64,000 nt of DNA from NCBI GenBank assembly GCA_937146765.1, contig CAKZRP010000007.1:124001-188000 (forward strand), given 5' to 3'. Within the stretch, counting starts at the first letter, position 1; each line of letters starts with the position of its first letter. Shown one piece after another: positions 25,499 through 33,416 of the stretch. Origin of the DNA: an uncultured Paracoccaceae bacterium. Its GTDB lineage: Bacteria; Pseudomonadota; Alphaproteobacteria; Rhodobacterales; Rhodobacteraceae. Under the pieces are notes generated by a model. That model searched no databases and was not told the origin of the DNA. It saw only the letters and a program-made list of their open reading frames with translations. A program made the translations under genes and the position numbers.

Positions 25499-26281
25499 CT
25501 AGTCCTCGGTCTCGACCCGCAACACGGTGCAACCCGCCTCGGCGCAGCGCGCCAGCAGATCCTGCTGCAGAACCGCCCCGGTCACCACCACATCGTAGTC
25601 CCAGAGCATCTGTTTGCGGCAGGGCAACTCGCGCCCCAGTTTGGCGCGGTCCATCACCAGCACCCGTTTGCGCGCGCAGCCCGCAATCGCGCTGCGGGCG
25701 GCGACTTCTTCGGTGTTATAGTCCAGAACCTCGCCCGCCTCGGAGAGGCCGCCACAGCTGAACACCGCGATATCAACGAGGTAATCGGCAAAGAACGCCG
25801 TCGAGGCGCTGCCGATCATATCCAGATCGCGCAGCCGCACCGTGCCGCCCGCCAGCGTCACCACCGCCCCCGGCGCGCCTTGCAGAGCGATCACCGCATG
25901 GATCGAGTTGGTCGCCACAAACAGCCCCTCGCGATGGGCCGCCAGCATCCGCGCGCAGGCCTCGACCGTGGTGCCGGTGCCAAGCGCCACCCGCGCGCCA
26001 TCGGGCACCAGGTCCCGCACTGCCATCGCAATTTGGTTCTTCTCGCCGCGCGCCTGACTGATGCGGGGCGCATAGCCGATGTTCTCGGACGGCTGCCGCA
26101 GCCGCACCACCCCATTGCGCCGCTGCACCAGCGCCGCCTCATCGAGCTCGCGCAGATCGGTGCGGATGGTCTGCACCGAGACTTCGAGCCGCGCCGCCAG
26201 ATCCGCCGCCGACATCTCGCCCGCGTCGCACAACAGCCCGATGATCTCATCGCGCCGCCGGGTCATATCCGTCTTCCGCAT
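25499..26281 (-). CDS. DeoR/GlpR-family transcriptional regulator
   Basis: Regulator of 260 residues. The N-terminal DeoR HTH reads EIIGLLCDAGEMSAADLAARLEVSVQTIRTDL in its fold region (about 10-45). The C-terminal DeoRC domain carries the GTGTTVEACARML phosphate-binding loop (around 100) and LVMDRAKLG. DeoR-type sensors usually bind phosphorylated sugars or related metabolites. AGGA 6 nt before the ATG at 26281 supports this start. It is divergent from the ABC cassette, with twin CTTTC-N4-GAAAG sites between. Confidence 0.88.
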   Translation of the reverse strand: MRKTDMTRRRDEIIGLLCDAGEMSAADLAARLEVSVQTIRTDLRELDEAALVQRRNGVVRLRQPSENIGYAPRISQARGEKNQIAMAVRDLVPDGARVALGTGTTVEACARMLAAHREGLFVATNSIHAVIALQGAPGAVVTLAGGTVRLRDLDMIGSASTAFFADYLVDIAVFSCGGLSEAGEVLDYNTEEVAARSAIAGCARKRVLVMDRAKLGRELPCRKQMLWDYDVVVTGAVLQQDLLARCAEAGCTVLRVETED

Positions 26282-26284
26282 TCG

Positions 26285-26298
26285 CTTTCCTTTGAAAG
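26285..26298. promoter_or_regulatory. DeoR operator site 1 (CTTTC-N4-GAAAG)
   Basis: CTTTC-CTTT-GAAAG lies 3 bp before the deoR start codon and overlaps its ribosome-binding site, consistent with autorepression. The arms are identical to site 2. Confidence 0.55.
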
Positions 26299-26413
26299 TG
26301 AACTCTCCTCACCGCCTCCTAACAACTTCCATCCTCCTCGGGCAAGATAATAATAAGTTTGATAAAACGTCACAAATCCGTTGCAGACTCAGGCAATAAG
26401 GGCCGCGTCACAA

Positions 26414-26427
26414 CTTTCGTACGAAAG
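26414..26427. promoter_or_regulatory. DeoR operator site 2 (perfect 14-bp palindrome)
   Basis: CTTTCGTACGAAAG is a perfect palindrome 19 bp before the start of the binding-protein gene. It shares arms and 4-bp spacing with site 1, 129 bp away, so a DeoR protein could bridge or bind both divergent promoters. Confidence 0.65.
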
Positions 26428-26446
26428 CCAACACCGGAGACCTCGG

Positions 26447-27415
26447 ATGAAATCCCTTCTGACCGCCGCCGCCCTCAGCCTTGTTGCTTCGGCTTCCTTT
26501 GCCGAGACGCTGACCCTTTACACCTCGCAGCCCAACACCGATGCGCAGATGACCGTGGACGCCTTTATGGCCGCCAACCCCGGCATCGAAGTGGAATGGG
26601 TGCGCGATGGCACCACCCAGCTGATGGCCCGTCTGATGGCCGAGATCGAAGCCGGCAGCCCGCAGCCTGACGTGCTCTTGATCGCCGACACCGTGACCCT
26701 CGAGGGCATGGCGCAGGCCGGTCAGCTCAAGGCTTATCAGTCGCCCGAAGCGGCGGCCTATGACCCGGCGCTTTATTCGGCGGAGGGCTACTACTACTCG
26801 ACCAAGCTGATCACCACCGGCATCGTCTACAACACCGGTGCGGCGATGCAGCCGACCTCTTGGGCCGACCTCGCGGACCCGAGCCTCAAAGGTCAGATCG
26901 TGATGCCCTCGCCGCTCTATTCCGGCGCAGCCCTCATCCACCTCGCCACGCTGACCGGCGACAAGGACCTCGGCTGGGAGTACTACAGCACCCTCGCCGC
27001 GCAAGAGGCCCGCGCCCAAGGCGGCAACGGTGGCGTGTTCAAGGCCGTCGCCTCGGGCGAGAAGCCCTATGGCGTTGTCGTCGACTTCCTCGCGATCCGC
27101 AGCAAGGCCGATGGCTCGCCGGTGGAGTTCGTCTTCCCGAAAGAGGGCGTGTCCTACGTGACCGAGCCGGTCGCCATCCTTGAGAGCGCCAAGAACGTCG
27201 ACGCCGCGCAGAAATTCGTCGACTTCGTGCTGTCGCAAAAGGGCCAGGACCTTGTGCTCGACATGGGCTACATCCCGGCGCGCAACGACATGGGCGTTCC
27301 CGCAGGCTTCCCGGCCCGCGAAGAGATCAAGCTGATGTCCTTTGACGCTGCAAAAGCCTTGGCCGATGCCGAAGCCAACAAGGCGAAATTCACCGAGCTC
27401 TTCGGCGCCGAATGA
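26447..27415 (+). CDS. ABC transporter substrate-binding protein (family 1, iron/AEP-type)
   Basis: Periplasmic binding protein of 322 residues with a Sec signal peptide (about 1-19, ASA-SFAETLTLYTSQ). It belongs to the FbpA/PhnS-like family, which includes carriers of Fe3+, 2-aminoethylphosphonate, polyols and phosphorylated compounds. Visible features are TGIVYNTG and GGNGGVFKAVASGEKPYGVVV split over residues about 125-235. The DeoR regulator and the phosphatases downstream argue for a phosphorylated organic cargo rather than iron, but this is inference. Its stop overlaps the permease start. Confidence 0.82.
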   Translation: MKSLLTAAALSLVASASFAETLTLYTSQPNTDAQMTVDAFMAANPGIEVEWVRDGTTQLMARLMAEIEAGSPQPDVLLIADTVTLEGMAQAGQLKAYQSPEAAAYDPALYSAEGYYYSTKLITTGIVYNTGAAMQPTSWADLADPSLKGQIVMPSPLYSGAALIHLATLTGDKDLGWEYYSTLAAQEARAQGGNGGVFKAVASGEKPYGVVVDFLAIRSKADGSPVEFVFPKEGVSYVTEPVAILESAKNVDAAQKFVDFVLSQKGQDLVLDMGYIPARNDMGVPAGFPAREEIKLMSFDAAKALADAEANKAKFTELFGAE

Positions 27416-29118
27416 GCCTCGCGTCCACACATTCCAGCAGCAGCCGGTCCGAGGGCCGGCTGCTGTCGCTTGTCCTCGCGCTGGCGGTGCTGATCACCCT
27501 CGCCCCCGTCGCGCGGCTGTTCCTTGAGGGCATCACCGCCGGGGGCAGCCTGAACCTCGGGTATTTTGCGCAGGTGCTGGCGAAGCCCGCGACCCTCTCG
27601 GCGCTGACCCATTCTCTGGTGACCGCAGGTCTTGGCACGGTGATTTCAGTGCTGATCGGCGGCGCCTTTGCCTTTCTCGTGGCGCTCACCGACCTGCGCC
27701 GCAAGGGCGCGCTGGTGTTCTGCCTGATGATCCCGATGATGATCCCGCCGCAGATCACCGCCCTGTCCTGGACGCAGATCATGGGTCCTTCGTCGGTGTT
27801 CCTGAAGACGCTCGGCCTTGCGCCGCCGCTTGGCGCGCCGCAGCCCCTCTATTCCCCCTTCGGCATCATCCTGCTGTTGGGCATCCAGCATACCTCGATC
27901 ATTTTCCTGACGCTGCGCGCCGGTCTGCGCGCCATCCCGCAAGAGGTGGTGGAGGCCGCCCGGATTTCCGGCGCGCGCGGCTTTCGCATCTGGGGCCAGA
28001 TCGTGCTGCCGCTGACCCTGCCGAGCCTGCTGGCTGGCATCGCCATCACCTTTGTCACGGCGCTGGGGAATTTCGGCATTCCGGCGATGCTGGGCATTCC
28101 GGCGGGCTACTCCACCCTGCCGACGCTGATTTATCAACGGCTTGCGGGCATGGGCACCACCGTCCTGGCCGAGGTCGCGGTGCTCGCCATCGTCATCGGC
28201 GCCGTCGCCACCGGCGGCATTCTGCTGCAACGGTTCTTCCAGCACCGCCAGCGGGTGCATCTGGTGGGCAGCACCGGGCGCCCGCTCGCCATTCCGCTCG
28301 GCCGCGCGCGCCTGCCCGTCGAGATCGCGCTTTGGGCGGTGATCGCCATCATTCTGCTGCTGCCGATGCTGGGGCTGCTGGCGACCTCGCTGGTGCCGGC
28401 CTACGGCGTGCCGCTTCGGCTCGACACAATCTCGCTCAATGGCTGGTACGAGGCGCTGTTCCGCCAGCCGGTGACCCAGCGGGCCTTCCTCAATTCCTTC
28501 CTGCTGTCGACCAGCGCCGCCGCGCTTCTGATGGCGCTCTGCCTACCGCTGGCGTGGTTGATGGACCGCCACAAGACCCGGCTGGGGCGCGTCTTTGACA
28601 GCCTGTTGGACCTGCCCTATGCGCTGCCCGGCGTGGTGCTGGCGATTGCGATGATCCTTCTCTTGATCAACCTGCCCTTCACCGACCGCACCCTTTACGG
28701 CACCATCTGGATCATCTTCCTCGCTTATCTGGCGCGGTTCTTCGCGGTGATGTTTCGCCCCGTACAGTCCTCATTGCGACAGCTTGACCCCTCGATGGAC
28801 GAGGCGGCGCAATCTGTCGGCGCACCTTTGTTCAGACGCCTGAAGGACATCATCCTACCGCTCTCCGCCCCCTCGGCGGCGGCGGGGGCGATCCTTGTCT
28901 TCCTCACCGCCTTCAACGAGCTCACCGTCTCCGCCCTCCTGTGGTCTTCGGGCACGGAAACCCTCGGCGTGGTGATCTTCAACCTCGACGACAGCGGCGA
29001 GACGGTGATGGCCTCCGCCGTCGCCATGACCATCGTCTTTGTCGTCCTCATCCTGATGGCGGTGATCCAGGCCACTTCCCGCCGCCTGCCCAAAGGAGTT
29101 GTGCCATGGCAGAGCTGA
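27412..29118 (+). CDS. ABC transporter permease, two fused permease domains
   Basis: Inner-membrane protein of 568 residues with about 12 helices, equivalent to both permease subunits in one chain (FbpB/ThiP/PhnUV-like). There are two EAA loops: EAARISGARGFRIWGQIVLP (about 182-201) and EAAQSVGAPLFRRLKDIILP (about 464-483). It overlaps the preceding gene by 4 nt (ATGA) and the ATPase gene by 13 nt, so all three are translationally coupled. Confidence 0.9.
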   Translation: MSLASTHSSSSRSEGRLLSLVLALAVLITLAPVARLFLEGITAGGSLNLGYFAQVLAKPATLSALTHSLVTAGLGTVISVLIGGAFAFLVALTDLRRKGALVFCLMIPMMIPPQITALSWTQIMGPSSVFLKTLGLAPPLGAPQPLYSPFGIILLLGIQHTSIIFLTLRAGLRAIPQEVVEAARISGARGFRIWGQIVLPLTLPSLLAGIAITFVTALGNFGIPAMLGIPAGYSTLPTLIYQRLAGMGTTVLAEVAVLAIVIGAVATGGILLQRFFQHRQRVHLVGSTGRPLAIPLGRARLPVEIALWAVIAIILLLPMLGLLATSLVPAYGVPLRLDTISLNGWYEALFRQPVTQRAFLNSFLLSTSAAALLMALCLPLAWLMDRHKTRLGRVFDSLLDLPYALPGVVLAIAMILLLINLPFTDRTLYGTIWIIFLAYLARFFAVMFRPVQSSLRQLDPSMDEAAQSVGAPLFRRLKDIILPLSAPSAAAGAILVFLTAFNELTVSALLWSSGTETLGVVIFNLDDSGETVMASAVAMTIVFVVLILMAVIQATSRRLPKGVVPWQS

Positions 29119-30149
29119 CCCTGACCCAAGTCGCCAAGTATTTCGGCGATGCAGCCGCGTTGAAATCCGTCACCACCACCGTACGCGATGGCGAGTTTCT
29201 GGCGCTGCTCGGCCCCTCAGGCTGTGGCAAGTCCACGCTCTTGCGGCTCCTCGCAGGTTTTGACCAGCCCACCGAAGGCCGCATCCACATCGGCGCGCAG
29301 GAGGTCGCCAATGCCGCCACCCGCGTCAACGTGGCCCCCGAGGCGCGCAATATCGGCTTTGTCTTCCAGTCCTATGCGCTCTGGCCGCATATGACCGTGC
29401 GCCGCAACGTGGGCTACCCGCTGGAGATCCGCCGCCTGCCCAAGGCGGAGCGGGAGGCGCGCATCGACGCCGCCCTTGCCGCCACTGCGCTGGAACCCTT
29501 CGGCGACCGGATGCCCTCGGACCTGTCTGGCGGGCAACGGCAGCGGGTGGCGCTGGCGCGCTGTCTGGTTTCCGACCCCACCGCCGTGCTGCTGGACGAG
29601 CCCTTGGCGAACCTCGATGTGGCCCTGCGCGCCTCCATGCAGGAGGTGTTCAGCGATTTTCACCGCCGCACCGGGGCCACCATGGTCTATGTCACCCATG
29701 ATCAAGCCGAGGCCATGGCGATGGCCGACCGCATCGCGGTGATGAACCATGGCGCGATTGTGCAACTCGACACCCCAGAGGCGCTTTATGCCCGCCCCCG
29801 CAGCCGCTTTGTCGCCGAGTTCATCGGCGAGGGCGCGGTGGTCCCCCTCACGGGCGCGACCCATGGCGATCGGGGGGCAGAGGCCACGCTGTTGGGCACC
29901 CGCCTGAAGGTCGAAACCGACACGCAGCAACCCGCCCTCGCCTGTCTCCGACCCGAGAACCTGACCATCGCCGAAACCGGCCAGATCCGCGCAAGGGTAG
30001 AACGGGTGACGTACCTTGGAGGGCGCTATCGCCTCGACCTCACCGCCGCCAGTGGTGAGGCTTTAGTCACCCAATCCGCCACACGGCTTTCCCCCGGCGA
30101 CCAGATCGGCCTTGCGCTCTCGGCGCCCTGGGCCTTTGCCGCCGCCTGA
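29106..30149 (+). CDS. ABC transporter ATP-binding protein (CUT/Fbp type)
   Basis: ATPase of 347 residues. Walker A is GPSGCGKST, the signature LSGGQRQRV, Walker B AVLLDEPLANLD and the switch His is in VTHDQAEA. A C-terminal TOBE-like domain follows (about 240-347). The ATG at 29106 begins MAELTLTQVAKYFGD after AAGGAG; the frame extends upstream inside the permease gene. Confidence 0.9.
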   Translation: MAELTLTQVAKYFGDAAALKSVTTTVRDGEFLALLGPSGCGKSTLLRLLAGFDQPTEGRIHIGAQEVANAATRVNVAPEARNIGFVFQSYALWPHMTVRRNVGYPLEIRRLPKAEREARIDAALAATALEPFGDRMPSDLSGGQRQRVALARCLVSDPTAVLLDEPLANLDVALRASMQEVFSDFHRRTGATMVYVTHDQAEAMAMADRIAVMNHGAIVQLDTPEALYARPRSRFVAEFIGEGAVVPLTGATHGDRGAEATLLGTRLKVETDTQQPALACLRPENLTIAETGQIRARVERVTYLGGRYRLDLTAASGEALVTQSATRLSPGDQIGLALSAPWAFAAA

Positions 30150-30162
30150 CAGGACCCCCCCT

Positions 30163-31233
30163 ATGAGCACCATCACCATTCTCTCCGGCATCGGAGACAA
30201 GGGCCCCGCCGCCATGCGGCTTGAGACGGGCCGCCACCGTTGGCTGTTGGATTGCGGCTTTGGCCCCGAGGCGAATGCCAATTTCGACCCAGCCTGGCTC
30301 GACGGCGTCGAGGCGGTCTTTGTCACCCATGACCATATCGACCACATCGGCGGCGCGGCCTATGCGGTGGAGGCAGGCCTGCCGATCCACGCCACCCGCC
30401 GCACCGCGCAGGCGCTGCCGCCCTCGGCGCAGGTGATTGAACTCCCTGAACAGGGCGTGACCGAGATCGACGGCATCCGCCTCACCACCGGGCGCAATGG
30501 CCATGCGCTTGGCGGAGTCTGGTTCCATTTCGACCTTGGACAGGGGCTGTTTTACTCCGGTGACTGGTCGGAAGAGAGCGATTGGTTCGCCTTTGACCTG
30601 CCGCCCAAGGCCGCGACCGCGATCATCGACTGCTCCTATCACCTGAGCGACGTGCCGCAGTCCCAGCGCCTTGCCGATCTGGATGCGCTGATTGACACCC
30701 TGCCCGGTCAGATCCTGTTCCCGGTCCCGCCCTCGGGGCGCGCGGGCGAGCTGGCCCTGCACCTGATGCGCCGCTTTGGGCCGGAGGCGGTGCTGTTGGA
30801 CCCGGAATGCTGCCAGACCCTGCGCGCCGCACTGGCCTCCGGCTCGGTCGCCCCCACCGCGCAGGAGATCGCACCGCTGCTGGAGCGTGGCCCCCTGGAT
30901 GCCGCGCGGTTTCTGATCTGCGACACGCCCAACGCCGACGGCGGTGCCGCCTGGGCCTATGTGCGGGCCTGGCGCGAGAGTGGGCGGTTGGGGCGCGATG
31001 CCCATGTGGTCTTTACCGGCCATATGACCGCCCATGCGCGCGGGATCGAGACGGTGGAGGGCGGCCATTTCCGCCGCTGGAACGTGCATCCGCCGCTCTC
31101 GGATCAGATCGCGATGATCCGCCGCCTTGGCGCGCGCCGCTTTGCCCCCGCCTTTTGCACCCTGCCCGAGGACTACCTCGTCGAGGCGGCTTTTGGCGCG
31201 CAGGTCTTCCTGCACGACACGGTGACGCTGTGA
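30163..31233 (+). CDS. metallo-beta-lactamase-fold protein with beta-CASP-like features
   Basis: Protein of 356 residues without a signal peptide, so cytoplasmic. The dinuclear metal motif is THDHIDHIGG (H56, H58, D60, H61), and YSGDWSEE supplies a later acidic ligand. Around residues 180-205, PVPPSGRAGELALHLMRRF resembles motif A of beta-CASP nucleases (RNase J/CPSF73 type). FTGHMTAHARG (about 283-293) and NVHPPLSDQ (about 307) resemble later beta-CASP motifs. A nuclease or phosphodiesterase activity is therefore plausible but not shown. It is coupled to the phosphatase gene by a GTGA overlap. Confidence 0.7.
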   Translation: MSTITILSGIGDKGPAAMRLETGRHRWLLDCGFGPEANANFDPAWLDGVEAVFVTHDHIDHIGGAAYAVEAGLPIHATRRTAQALPPSAQVIELPEQGVTEIDGIRLTTGRNGHALGGVWFHFDLGQGLFYSGDWSEESDWFAFDLPPKAATAIIDCSYHLSDVPQSQRLADLDALIDTLPGQILFPVPPSGRAGELALHLMRRFGPEAVLLDPECCQTLRAALASGSVAPTAQEIAPLLERGPLDAARFLICDTPNADGGAAWAYVRAWRESGRLGRDAHVVFTGHMTAHARGIETVEGGHFRRWNVHPPLSDQIAMIRRLGARRFAPAFCTLPEDYLVEAAFGAQVFLHDTVTL

Positions 31234-31796
31234 ACGCCGTGCTGACCGATCTGCCCCGCCTGCCCGCGCGCCCCTTTGTGCTGATCCGCCATGGCGAAAC
31301 CACCGCCAATCGCGACCAGATCATCGCCGGCCGTTTGGATGTGGCCCTGACCGAAAAAGGTCGCGCGCAGGCACTGGCCTTGCAACGCTTACGCTGGGAC
31401 CAGCCCCTCGCGCTGTTTTCCAGCCCGCTGTCGCGCGCCCGCGACACTGCCGCCTTGGGGTTTCCAGGGCAGACGGTAACCCTGCACCCGGACCTGCGCG
31501 AACGCGATTGGGGGGACTTTGAGGGGTGCGCCCTCTCCGACCTGCCGCCGCGCGAGGCTACCCCTGAGGGGGGCGAGGGCTGGCGGGCGATGATCCTGCG
31601 GGTCCATGCCGCCCTGACCACCTGCCTCATCGAGGCAGGCCCCGCCTTGCCGGTGATGATCTGCCATTCCGGCGTGATCCGCGCGACACGGCTGCTGACC
31701 GGCCAGGCCAGCGTCGGAGACCGTGCGCCCAACGCGCGCCCCCTGCACTATCGCCCCACCGGCGACCACCACGAGGAAACCCAACATGAGCTTTGA
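31230..31796 (+). CDS. histidine phosphatase superfamily protein (phosphoglycerate-mutase-like)
   Basis: Protein of 188 residues with the catalytic LIRHGETTANRD motif near residue 20 and the second histidine in MICHSGVIRATRLLTG. Proteins of this branch remove phosphate from small metabolites, for example CobC- or PhoE-like enzymes. A GTG at 31230 is chosen as start because it overlaps the previous stop (GTGA) and gives the usual short N-terminus. Its stop lies 11 nt inside the next gene. Confidence 0.83.
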   Translation: MNAVLTDLPRLPARPFVLIRHGETTANRDQIIAGRLDVALTEKGRAQALALQRLRWDQPLALFSSPLSRARDTAALGFPGQTVTLHPDLRERDWGDFEGCALSDLPPREATPEGGEGWRAMILRVHAALTTCLIEAGPALPVMICHSGVIRATRLLTGQASVGDRAPNARPLHYRPTGDHHEETQHEL

Positions 31797-32259
31797 CACC
31801 CCCAAGACCACCCGCCCCTGCGCCGTCTTTGACATCGACGGCACGCTGGCGGAATTCGACGCCGAGGCGCTTGGCCCGCTGGTGCATGGGGTGGAAAAAC
31901 ACTGGGACGCCTTTCACGACGCCATGGCGACGACGCCGGAAATCGCCCCCGTTGCCCGCGTGCTGCGGCATCTGAAGGCCGGGGGCGAAACCATCGTGCT
32001 CTGCTCCGGTCGCCCCGAAGGCTGGGTCGCCCGCACAGAGGATTGGCTGCGCGCCAATGATCTGCCCTTTGACGGCATCTACCTGCGCCCCGCAGGCGCG
32101 GACGAGTTGAGCGATCCAGACGTCAAGCGCGCGCTGCTGGCGCAGATGCGCGCCGATGGGTTTGAGCCCTGGATCGTGTTCGACGACCGCGCCAGCGTGG
32201 TCGATTTCTGGCGCAGCGAAGGGCTGATCTGCCTGCAATGCGCCCCGGGCGTGTTCTGA
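31786..32259 (+). CDS. HAD-family phosphatase resembling the 3'-phosphatase domain of polynucleotide kinase
   Basis: Protein of 157 residues. HAD motif I is VFDIDGTLAEFD, motif II LCSGRPE and the C-terminal motif IVFDDRASVVDFWRSEGL, followed by CLQCAPGVF. That C-terminal block closely resembles the phosphatase domain of T4 polynucleotide kinase (DDR..VV..WR..G). No kinase domain is present. The 11-nt overlap with the histidine phosphatase places it last in the coupled operon, which ends at the hairpin at 32309-32336. Confidence 0.75.
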   Translation: MSFDTPKTTRPCAVFDIDGTLAEFDAEALGPLVHGVEKHWDAFHDAMATTPEIAPVARVLRHLKAGGETIVLCSGRPEGWVARTEDWLRANDLPFDGIYLRPAGADELSDPDVKRALLAQMRADGFEPWIVFDDRASVVDFWRSEGLICLQCAPGVF

Positions 32260-32308
32260 CCTCCCGCACCGTCTCACCGCCCGTTCCGGCGGCGATGACG
32301 GGTCGAGA

Positions 32309-32336
32309 ACCGCCCGTAGCAGACTCTACGGGCGGT
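32309..32336. terminator. hairpin between the HAD gene and parB
   Basis: ACCGCCCGTAG and CTACGGGCGGT form an 11-bp perfect stem with a 6-nt loop between convergent genes. It is a probable bidirectional terminator separating the transport cassette from the partition operon; T-tracts are lacking. Confidence 0.6.
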
Positions 32337-32344
32337 GGCGCCGC

Positions 32345-33415
32345 TCAGCGGAAATGTGTCTCTATTGCCGCCATCAGAGCCTCAACCTCGGCCCGGTCGA
32401 GATCCCTGCCCCTGAGGTCGATGCGCAGCGCATTTGTACTCAGCTCGGCGCTGAGGTCGCCGCCCCCCGGCAGGGCGCGCGCCGGCAGGCGACTGACTTG
32501 GCGCGGGCGGCCGCCCCGGGCCTTTTCCTTCGGCGCAGGCTCCAGCCCGGCCAGGGCCTCTTCCAGCAACCGCGCCTCGCTGCGGGCATCCTGCGCGCCG
32601 CCGGAGAGCGCCTTGCGCAGCGCCCCCTGCCCGCCCGCCCGCAAGGCGGCGGCCAGCTTCAACCCGGCCTTTTCGGACAGGAGATTGGGAAACTGCAGCA
32701 GGTCGCCAAGCCCCTCATGCACGGCGGCAAAACTGCGCACCTTGGAGCGTTTCGCCTTGGAGGCGGCGGCAAAGAGCTGCTCCACCGCCTCCTCGACCGA
32801 GGCAAAGACCCCCTGCCCCGCCACCAGCACCGCGATCCGGCCGCGCTCATAGGGGGTGAGGTTGGCGCGCAGCTCGTTTTCCTCGACCATGGAGACATAG
32901 GCGGCCGCACTCTCCGCCCCGCGTCGCAGGAAGGCGGGGATCTCGTCGAACCCTTCCACCGAGAGGTTCAGCCGCGAAAAGGCCTCCAGCCGCCGGAAAC
33001 CGGAAACAAGGCCATAGCCGCCTTCCTCCAGCGCCACTACCTCGATCGGGCTGCGCAGGCCATTGACGCGGATCGAGGCAATGAGCTCCTGCAGCTCCTC
33101 CTCCTCGACCTGCATCCGGTCGCGGCGCAGATAGTCGCGGTCGATCTTGGCCAGCGGCACCAGCACCACCACCTGACCGGCCTCTTCGGCCTCGCGCCAT
33201 TTGGCGGCATCGGCCTTGTCGCGCGCCTGTTCCACCCGGTCGGTCACCGCCGACATCGCCCGCAGCTGCGCCGCCTCGGCCGAGACCTTGGCAATCGGCG
33301 GCGCGCTATTCGCAGCGCCTTCAAAGGGGTTGATCCCCGGTTTCGTCGCGAAACCTTCCTCGATCTTCTCGATCTCGGCGGCGTCGGGGGCGATCAGTCT
33401 CCTGCGTTTGGCCAT
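32345..33415 (-). CDS. parB: ParB/RepB-type centromere-binding partition protein
   Basis: ParB-family protein of 356 residues. A basic N-terminus is followed by the ParB N-terminal domain (about 90-180) with LASIRVNGL-type and GYGLVSGFRRLEAF motifs, then the HTH region with ENELRANLTPYERG and RSKVRSFAAVH (about 180-235). A Lys/Arg-rich linker and dimerisation tail follow. ATG at 33415 follows the ParA stop by 1 nt (TAAGATG), so the two are coupled. One parS-like site lies within its 5' coding region. It is not fused to, or next to, RepC, so this is not a repABC operon. Confidence 0.9.
   Translation of the reverse strand: MAKRRRLIAPDAAEIEKIEEGFATKPGINPFEGAANSAPPIAKVSAEAAQLRAMSAVTDRVEQARDKADAAKWREAEEAGQVVVLVPLAKIDRDYLRRDRMQVEEEELQELIASIRVNGLRSPIEVVALEEGGYGLVSGFRRLEAFSRLNLSVEGFDEIPAFLRRGAESAAAYVSMVEENELRANLTPYERGRIAVLVAGQGVFASVEEAVEQLFAAASKAKRSKVRSFAAVHEGLGDLLQFPNLLSEKAGLKLAAALRAGGQGALRKALSGGAQDARSEARLLEEALAGLEPAPKEKARGGRPRQVSRLPARALPGGGDLSAELSTNALRIDLRGRDLDRAEVEALMAAIETHFR
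33340..33354. promoter_or_regulatory. parS-like palindrome A (GTTTCG-TCG-CGAAAC)
   Basis: First of six copies of GTTTCGNNNCGAAAC, located inside the parB coding sequence. Flanking GG/CC extends the dyad to 19 bp (CCGGTTTCG...). See findings for the set. Confidence 0.75.
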
Positions 33416-33416
33416 C

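Noticed and set aside
26447..30149. Fe3+ (FbpABC) importer
   Set aside because: The transporter family includes iron systems, but the DeoR regulator and coupled hydrolase/phosphatase genes point to an organic phosphate-type cargo; left unassigned.
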